Assembly (NCBI RefSeq): GCF_030463535.1
Contig: NC_132893.1
Coordinates: 22,075,282-22,139,281, forward strand
Direction of reading: 5' to 3'
DNA length: 64,000 nucleotides
DNA from: Salminus brasiliensis
Taxonomy: Eukaryota > Chordata > Actinopteri > Characiformes > Bryconidae
Shown here: positions 56,836 through 64,000 of the stretch, in pieces
Layout: each line of letters opens with the position of its first letter
Position numbering within the stretch: the stretch's first letter is position 1
Position numbers and translations under genes: made by a program
Notes under the pieces: model-generated
The model's database searches: none
Told to the model about the DNA's origin: nothing
Seen by the model: the letters and a program-made list of their open reading frames with translations, nothing else

Positions 56836-58454
56836 AAAAAAAGAGATGCAAAGACTGTAACCAAGAATATCTCTGCAGAAAGAGTCCAAAATATTATTAA
56901 ATTAAATTAAATTAAATTAAAATGGCAGGTCGACATTGTGTCTGAAACGTAAGAAATGCTGCCTACTCGGACAGATTTCTGAGGCAAGAAGACTTCCAGT
57001 CATGTCTGAAATGAAGGTTAGCAATCAGGTCTTCTAGTTTACTGGGTGAAATGCTAATGGCTAATGACAACACAGCTATAACGCTCATCAACGACAACAA
57101 TGAGCTGTTGATACTGTAGCAACCTCAGGGCGTATTGTTGTCTTTGTGATTCGGTTAGCGAGACCTTCACCACTACGCTACCTTCTGAGACACCATGGAC
57201 AGCAAGGCATCAAGTCAGTTAGCTACTACCTCCACTTCCAGACTGCTCTTTATTTAAGCATTTAAAGCAGAATTGTGCAAGAATTGGTGGTTTTTGTACA
57301 CCATTGCTGTAAATATAATAATTGTGCTATGAGCCCCCCTCATGGACACACTCTGCACATGCATTTGTTGACAATCTGACAACAATCATTGTCAATATTA
57401 CAAGTCAGAGGAGCATCAAATTTCATTCAAAGTAAAATTGCTGTGGTATTGGTACACAGAATACTACATATTGTACTGTAGATAAAAGCTATGTGGAAAA
57501 GTTTATTCTAGATTGGTCTCAGCAAAATGTAGGAAGGCCTGGATGTGTTTTCAGTGGGTTAAGAGACATTTTTCGGTGCATGAACAGAGGTGAGATTGAT
57601 CCTTTGTAGGTATGTTCGTAAGCAATTAGCCTAGCATCTCCCATTCTTAATAAAGAAGCAAACTTTAGATGTCAAACATGTTTTGGCTGATCGACTGCAT
57701 CTGGGGTAATCAATAAATCAGGTTATTGTGATTTCTGAACTGTTCCTTTTATGACTAATAAGCCTCTATCTATAAATGTGTATATACGTTTGTCAGTTGT
57801 CATGAAAGTCTTATGTAGGTGTCATGTACTCTTATGAACATTGCCCTTAGTGTTCTAGTGTTTCCAGTATGTCTTCTTCCTTATGGAGGCAGAGGTGCTA
57901 GTATGGCTATAGTCTGTCACCATTCTGAAATATGTGCTAATAACCACTAGATGGCAGACCTACGCTTGTGTTGAACTGAGAGTTAATGGCTGGAATATTA
58001 TTTTTTTTCCTGAGATATATATGTGATATTCTATTTCGTCATTATTTATGTTATTGTATGGTATATTAACCCTAAAGGTTGTAGGGAATTCCTACCTATT
58101 TTGTTCTATGCACCACTGACAGTGTATGAAAGCATCATCTTCATAGATTTGACTTTAAAAGCTATTACCATTGATCTATATTAAATATATTACTTAGGTT
58201 AAAACCCCTTCAGCCCAGATGGCTACAGCTGCATGTTCTGAAAGGTGTGTGGTGTCTCTGTTACAGTGGTGCTGTGGCTGGGAGCGGATGTATCAGTATT
58301 GATCAGTGTGTGAGTGGTGCTGACAGCTGTATTTCTCAGACTGAAGGCTGAAGTAGCGAGAACATCCGCTGCTGTTTGTATCGATCACAGTTGGTGAAGA
58401 GTCTGTCCATCCTCAGGCTGCTGAATGCAAGCTTGACCAGTATAGGCAGTAATA

Positions 58455-59057
58455 CAGTCAAGAATACAATAGTGCCACCTGCCTAATATTGTGGAGGTCC
58501 CCCTTGTTCCGCTGAAACAACTCTGACCCGTTAAGGTATGGACTCCACAAGACCTCTGACACCAAGACGTTAGACAGTTTTGAGGTAGTGTCTCAATATG
58601 CATAAATGAACCATGGCAGCCCAGGACCCAGTTGCTGGCTTAAGAGTTAAAGCATCTTTGGTAGGTACTGCATAACCTGGGAACACCCACACAAGACCTG
58701 TCTGGTGTGTTAGATGACTGGGTCATCTTGCCATCACATCACATTTGGTTCTTGTCAAAGTAGCTCAGTTTCTTACGCTTGCTCATTTTTCCTGACAGTC
58801 AGGGGCACTGTATGAGGATGAGAAGTTAGGGTGATTCTAAGGGCCTGTGACTGACAGGGGCTCTAAAATGTCTTAATTGAGTATTAAGGCAGAATTGTTT
58901 GAGTCCTGGGACCCAAAAACCCTGGCAGTGCCCCTGCTGACTGTTCGCTTGCTGCCTAATTTATTCCACTTCTTCCCAAATGCCATTAGAACCAGATCAT
59001 CAATGTTATTCACTTCATCAGTCAGTGGTGTTGATATTAAGGCTTATCGGTATACAT
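58455..59057 (-). mobile_element. Tc1-like relic, internally deleted
   Basis: On the minus strand the start of a Tc1-like transposase is readable (a segment MSKRKKLSYFDKN at about 58750-58790), preceded by the family's end. The right end, TTCACTTCATCAGTCAGTGG through GGCTTATCGGTATAC, matches the family seen at 50821-52075. The left part, from CACCTGCCTAATATTGTGGA, is the other terminus. Confidence 0.6.
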
Positions 59058-59439
59058 TAATATTCTACAATACAAGTTAGTATAGTTTCTGTAGTCTTTT
59101 TTTTTATGTATTTATGTTAATTATATAGTCACTTAATATGTTAATTAATTGGACTTAATAATACCAATTATAATACCAAATAATGGACCAAATAATTTTT
59201 TAATTAATTTCAGTGTAATTTTGTAATTTCAGAATGTGTTATGGGAATCAACCTTATAACCAATTAAATGCTAATGTAAGTTTATGTCATTGGGTATAAA
59301 AGGCGTATGTATGTGTCTTGTATCCACACTAATCTCAATGCAGTTATCAAATATCAATACTCAGGACCCAAAAAACTATCCAGTTGAACTATGCCAGTTT
59401 ATTACACTGTAAAAAGACGAAACAGGCTAATTTGCTACG

Positions 59440-59626
59440 TTGTACCCATTGCTGGCATATATGTGTAAATGCAAATAATGTGGGGCGGTGATCATCCAAC
59501 ATACCGACCTCACTTAAGCTTGTGTCACTGATTGTAATCAAGTCCTCACTGCAACGCTGCAAAATCTAGTAGAAAGTCTTCACTGGACAGTGTACAGATG
59601 TCCCAATACTTTAGTCCATATAGTGT
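59440..59626 (-). mobile_element. Degraded MITE copy
   Basis: Contains the GTACCCATTGCTGGCATATA, GGTGATCATCCAACATACCG and CCAATACTTTAGTCCATATA blocks of the family, with large gaps. Confidence 0.55.
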
Positions 59627-60435
59627 ACTAAAGTACAGTGTGGTTCACAGTATTTTACTGTTGAAATTGAGTTGAATAAACCCAGATCATTTGAATTTTA
59701 GCATTGTTACACCTACAGCAATGGACAGCAGTCTACTGCTAAAATATTTCTTCAGTTTGTGTTTTAATGATGGTGGTGAAGACCACAATCTAACATCACT
59801 CCAAAATCTCCCATAGGTGGCCATAGCATATGCATTTTCTCCACATATATATTTTTTAGACCAGTTCCTGTAGCTTTTACACCACTGAAGTCTCAAATGT
59901 ACATTAGTCTCTGTTCTTGCTGGCAGTCTGGTCACGTCCTGACTTTTCACTTACCTTTTAGCACATATGAACCCGATATTAATATACATTCATAACATTT
60001 ATCCGTTTATATATATAAAATATTGTCAATCTGCACTTATGTTTCTACACTCATTAATTCAGGTTTTCCCATTTTATCAGAAACACTTACCATATAGGTG
60101 CATTTTATAGGTTTATAATTACTGACTGTAGGTCTCTTGGGGCCCATGCCCTCATTCGTCCATCCTCTGCCCCGTCTGCCAATGGAAAGTGCAGTGGACC
60201 ATTCTGAGCACCAGCACATCCAACATGGCCGCACAGCAGCAGTGATGCATGTCACTCAAACCCATCGGCCTGACCCATAGCAGACCATACTACAGCACAA
60301 GCCTTTATTAGTCTGATTGTGTAAACACACAACGTCACCAGCTCTATATGTGAAGCTATTACAGTGTGGAGGAAAAGGTCTTTCAATGATAACCACGGCA
60401 ACTGCTTCAAGTGCAATGCTCAGCTGTGCTGCCAG

Positions 60436-60449
60436 GTTCCTATAGCAAC
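60436..60449 (+). promoter_or_regulatory. Perfect RFX-type X-box
   Basis: GTTCCTATAGCAAC fits the palindromic consensus GTTNCYATRGYAAC at every position. It sits in non-repetitive sequence (about 60360-60450) with no recognised gene nearby. Function inferred. Confidence 0.45.
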
Positions 60450-60970
60450 GGGGGGCCCTCCAACTCTTTTTCACTGTGGAGGGGGCTGTGTGTGTGCAGG
60501 CTTGGGTGTTTGGGGGTTGGGGGGGTGGGGGGCTGTCCTTATTGAGGAAAAATCAGGTCGTTACAGTTTGTCCTTGAGTAGGCTTACTGGTTTATCCCAC
60601 TCACATCCTTATTAGAGATCATGCAATGAAGACGGAAATGTAAACCAAGGAAATGAGATGATGTTCGAGAAGGGCTGCTTTATGTGAGTTAGCATCATGT
60701 CCTGAGATCATTTCGTATTTCCCATCTCTGGTTTGATGTCCGATGGAATAAGAAGTAAGTGTGCTGACGGTGCCATGCAGATGTGTATGGTATATTTATT
60801 GGCATAAACAAAAACCCAGTATAATCAGACATGTCTAACACAATTAGGTGTGGGGGTTGAGGTTCCCATGAGAGATGATGATGTCATTTCTGGAACTGAG
60901 CTGAGGATGTTCCTCATCCTCCATACAGAATCAGTGGTCTCTCGCCATCTCTCTCGCTTATTTTATATTT

Positions 60971-61041
60971 GAATGAGCTGGTGTCTAAATACTTTTGTCC
61001 GTATAGCGCATATAATAGACATCATACAAAAACGTCCCATT

Positions 61042-61111
<70 letters not shown>

Positions 61112-61390
61112 AACGTTTTATGTGTGATGTTTATTAAATACGCTATATTGACAAAAGTATTGGGACACCTTCTCATTCATTGTTTCATTCAAAATCAACG
61201 GTCTCTACTGTCCAGGGAAGACTTTCTTCAGGATTTTGTAGCACTGCTGTGAGGATTTTATTTTATTCAGCGACAAGAGCATTAGTGAGGTCAGGATGTT
61301 GGATGATCACCACCACATTTCTTCCCCACACAGTTCCACTGCTCCACAGCTCCACGCTAAGGGCTTTATACCCCTCTAGTCCATACATAT
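60971..61390. mobile_element. Two MITE ends head to head around an (AT)n core
   Basis: The part at 61141-61390 is a plus-oriented copy beginning GCTATATTGACAAAAGTATT. The part at 60971-61010 is the same end in reverse (TACTTTTGTCCGTATAGCGC). Between them are (AT)n and an extension of the inverted repeat. Confidence 0.6.
61046..61109. repeat. (AT)n microsatellite
   Basis: Uninterrupted AT for 64 bases at the centre of a larger palindrome. Confidence 0.97.
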
Positions 61391-61808
61391 TTATACATAC
61401 ATATGTAAAAGTACTAATATTTCTAGTTATTCTAATATTAGTATTCATAAAGAATTTGGATGGGCAAATACCCTTGGCACCCTAAGGAATAAAAAATAAA
61501 TGTCTCAATGATTTGCATAAAATCTGGATGCACTACTATAAATAAACAATATGTTACATGGAGTGACTCAGTAATGTGTATCAAAAGCCTTTGAGGTTTC
61601 GCTGCTACACACCAACCTTTCTCATCCTGCTTTCTTCCTTAGCTGTCGTGCTCACTGTCGCGTGAGTGTGAATTTGAGAAAGCTTTGTCTGTAATCTGTT
61701 AGATCAGATGCTAATCCGCCGCATATGCATGACAGTCAAGAGCCCGGACACATCACCACGTGGGTTGCCCTGCAGTTACATGATTGTGTTTCTGATCAGG
61801 CTTGGGAG

Positions 61809-61809
<1 letters not shown>

Positions 61810-61846
<37 letters not shown>
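61810..61846. repeat. (GT)n microsatellite
   Basis: About 18 GT units in the gene-poor right end. Confidence 0.9.
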
Positions 61847-63179
61847 GGTGTGTCTGACCGTCTGTCTCTATCTCGGTCTGTGTGAGTGTGTGTGTACACG
61901 GTGCTTTTTAAAGCATGAAGCTCAGATTAAGCCCAGTCAGGGATTAGGGGCATTCAGGAGATGTGGCGTCACCAATGGGTTTGTGCGGGTGTGTGTGTTG
62001 GCAGAGAGGAGATGATGGCTGGTCTGAATGGGTATAGCCTGCATCGCTTCATATTACCTCTCCCAATCACAAATGGGGCATCTATGAGTATATTTCTAGT
62101 GTTTATTTACATGTAGTCAAAAAAATAAAAAATGTAAATTAACTGCATGAGCACTGCTGCTGTTGATTTTACATGGGATATATAGAATATTAATAAATGT
62201 AGTTTTTTTTATTATTGTTATACAGTAAAGTTCTTTCCAAGTCACCCAGGGACACTAAATGCAAAGTAAAGGTGCCCCAGGGGTTCTTCTGGAGTGATAC
62301 CCTATATTTGGTACATGGGAGTGACAGTGAACCTCAAACACTGTTTTGTCCTCCTTTAGAAGACATGTTAAATTTACATGCCCAGAATGTACATACACCC
62401 AGCGAAGCGAGTGTGGGACAAGGCTAAAAAGCTAACTGGCTTCAATCTTCTCAGCTTGCTAACTGCATATTGTGCAGAGGGGACACGATGAGAGGACAGT
62501 ACGACTATTTAATTACAGGGTTACAGTTTTTGTTACAGTGTCAAAATCATACTAGCTATACACCTCACATCTTACAGGACTTACAGGACTTAACCCTTGG
62601 CAAGTACAGTTCTGCTGGTTCATCAGATCGTCCCAAAACATACCAGCTAAATGTATCTAAAAAGAGAAACAAAGAAGAATTAAAGGTGAGTAAAATGTTT
62701 TGTCAAAACTGTTGATATAATCATGCTTTTTAGTTATAAGTAGGATAGTGATTTTGAGAATGTGTTGCATATTAAGTTATTTATAAACATTCAGCTAGCT
62801 AGAATAGATACTTAAATCAAGGCAACCTCTTTGTAGTGGTGGCTTGACACTTGGTTTTTGCTCTGTAGTCTTTTGAAGGGTGATTTTTGTTATCTGTTTG
62901 TATAAGACTTATACAGGGCAAATAACCTATAAGAATTCTGTTGGCAAAAAAGCATACAAACCATAGACGACAGCTGATATGAAAGAAATTTAATATGAAA
63001 CTGAAATGAAATTAAATAAAAGTTTGAATGACACTGAATACATTTGTTTCCTAATGCCTGCCAAGCACCATAAGCTAGAAAGGAATTGGCCCCTCTAACA
63101 TAATCACTGACTCCAGACTGGACCCACACCCCCCAATCGCCACTGTACTGTACATACATACATAGTTTTCCCTTCCACC

Positions 63180-63412
63180 TTAAATGGTGCAGAAATTACA
63201 GAACGCTGCAGTACTGTTTACATTCACTCTGAAGAGAGCATTTCTGGTAGCCAGAACTTGCTTGCAGAACTTGCTAAAGTCTTGGCGCCAGAGACTGCAG
63301 GACACCTTAAGAGGTCTTGAGGAGGCCATGCCTCTTAATGGTCAGATCTGGTTTTGGGGCATGAGGGGGACCTGTAAGCAGGTGGTTTTAATGTTTTGGG
63401 TGATAAGTGTAA
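63180..63412 (+). mobile_element. 3' part of a Tc1-like relic
   Basis: The frame reads WRQRLQDTLRGLEEAMPLNGQ and continues to a terminus GTGGTTTTAATGTTTTGGGT. This matches the right-hand end of the family at 50821-52075 in the opposite orientation. The upstream two thirds are missing. Confidence 0.6.
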
Positions 63413-64000
63413 TCCATACTGGTAATTGGAATTCAATTAAACAGTCATTTCAGGGACGGAAACAAAGTAGGCCATATGAGTATGCCTATAATGAGCCATC
63501 CACTGGAAGGTCCTTTAGGGAATCGAGGGTTATTTCTGATAGTTTCTGAAGCCTTTCTGCCTTTTTTAAAAGACGCATAATAAGACAGTCGTAATATAAA
63601 AAGACCTTCAGACAACATAGAAGTCATTAGCGATATCCTAGTTTAGTTTCGAGTCCTACTTTCTTTCTGTCCATTACGGATCACTTCATTCAATTAAAAT
63701 AACCAGTATGTATTGCTGCCATGTACAGCGAGAGACTCTGTACTGTACATATCTGCCAGTGTTACTGTATTGTCAGGGGTGGAAAAGTGGGCGATAAAGG
63801 GGTCCAAACACCAGCAGCCCAGCACATAGTGACAGTCACAAAAGACGGCAAGGTATGAATGAAGGTCTTACAGAATCCCTCCTTTGCTCCCTCATCCCTC
63901 TCTTCCCCTCCTCCTCTCCCTCTCTCATGAATATGGAGGCTGTACACCCTGTGCCAGACGAAGAGAAGGAAGAAGAGAGGGAGGGAGGGAAGGAGGGAGG

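Larger units (their letters stand above)
55616..64000. other. Gene-poor right end
   Basis: Transposon relics occupy 55976-56835, 58455-59626, 60971-61390 and 63180-63412, with several microsatellites. The intervals 56900-58400, 59630-60350 and 61500-63150 show no coding exon, RNA gene or structured element that I can support. An open frame starts at 63927 and runs off the window. Confidence 0.6.

Noticed and set aside
60178..60250. Promoter with a YY1-like AACATGGCCGC word and a tiny ORF starting at its ATG
   Set aside because: The ORF has only six codons and no downstream exon was found. Too little to call a feature.

Overview
This is nuclear DNA of a ray-finned fish. It holds three intron-containing vertebrate genes whose proteins closely resemble the human ones. 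They sit in introns and spacers full of Tc1/mariner relics, small non-autonomous DNA transposons, tRNA-derived SINEs and long (GT)n, (AT)n and (AAT)n microsatellites. The repeat mix looks otophysan (characin or catfish type), but that is an inference. No sign of bacterial or viral genome organisation was seen.

Layout. (1) About 1-30510, plus strand: picalm, the clathrin-assembly adaptor, missing only its first coding exon(s). I placed 21 coding exons, one probable 15-nt microexon and two alternative last exons; every junction has AG/GT and the phases all agree. (2) 31682-41128, minus strand: a complete ten-exon ccdc83, 399 codons plus stop, convergent with picalm. (3) 44754-50754, plus strand: a complete six-exon vps26b-type retromer gene, 332 codons plus stop, divergent from ccdc83 and probably carrying a 3'UTR of about 4.9 kb. 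(4) About 55620-64000: mostly transposon relics and simple repeats, with no recognised gene, one perfect RFX-type X-box, and possibly the start of another gene at the right edge.

PICALM and VPS26B both act in membrane traffic: clathrin-mediated endocytosis and retromer sorting from endosomes. Their adjacency is chromosomal history, not an operon. As I recall the human map, CCDC83 is next to PICALM on 11q14 while VPS26B is far away on 11q, so the fish arrangement would join two human-distant segments. CCDC83 is a coiled-coil protein of poorly known function. A near-perfect RFX X-box about 300 bp upstream of its start codon hints at regulation in ciliated or testis cells.

No wholly new biological system was recognised. 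The most interesting observations are the run of mutually phase-compatible picalm cassette exons carrying DPF and NPF endocytic motifs, the two alternative picalm C-termini, a near-identical 386-bp direct repeat flanking the promoter and first exons of ccdc83, a three-unit tandem repeat inside the vps26b 3'UTR, an upstream ORF in the vps26b leader, and a large AT-cored palindrome at about 61.1 kb. All calls were made by eye; no alignment or database search was run.
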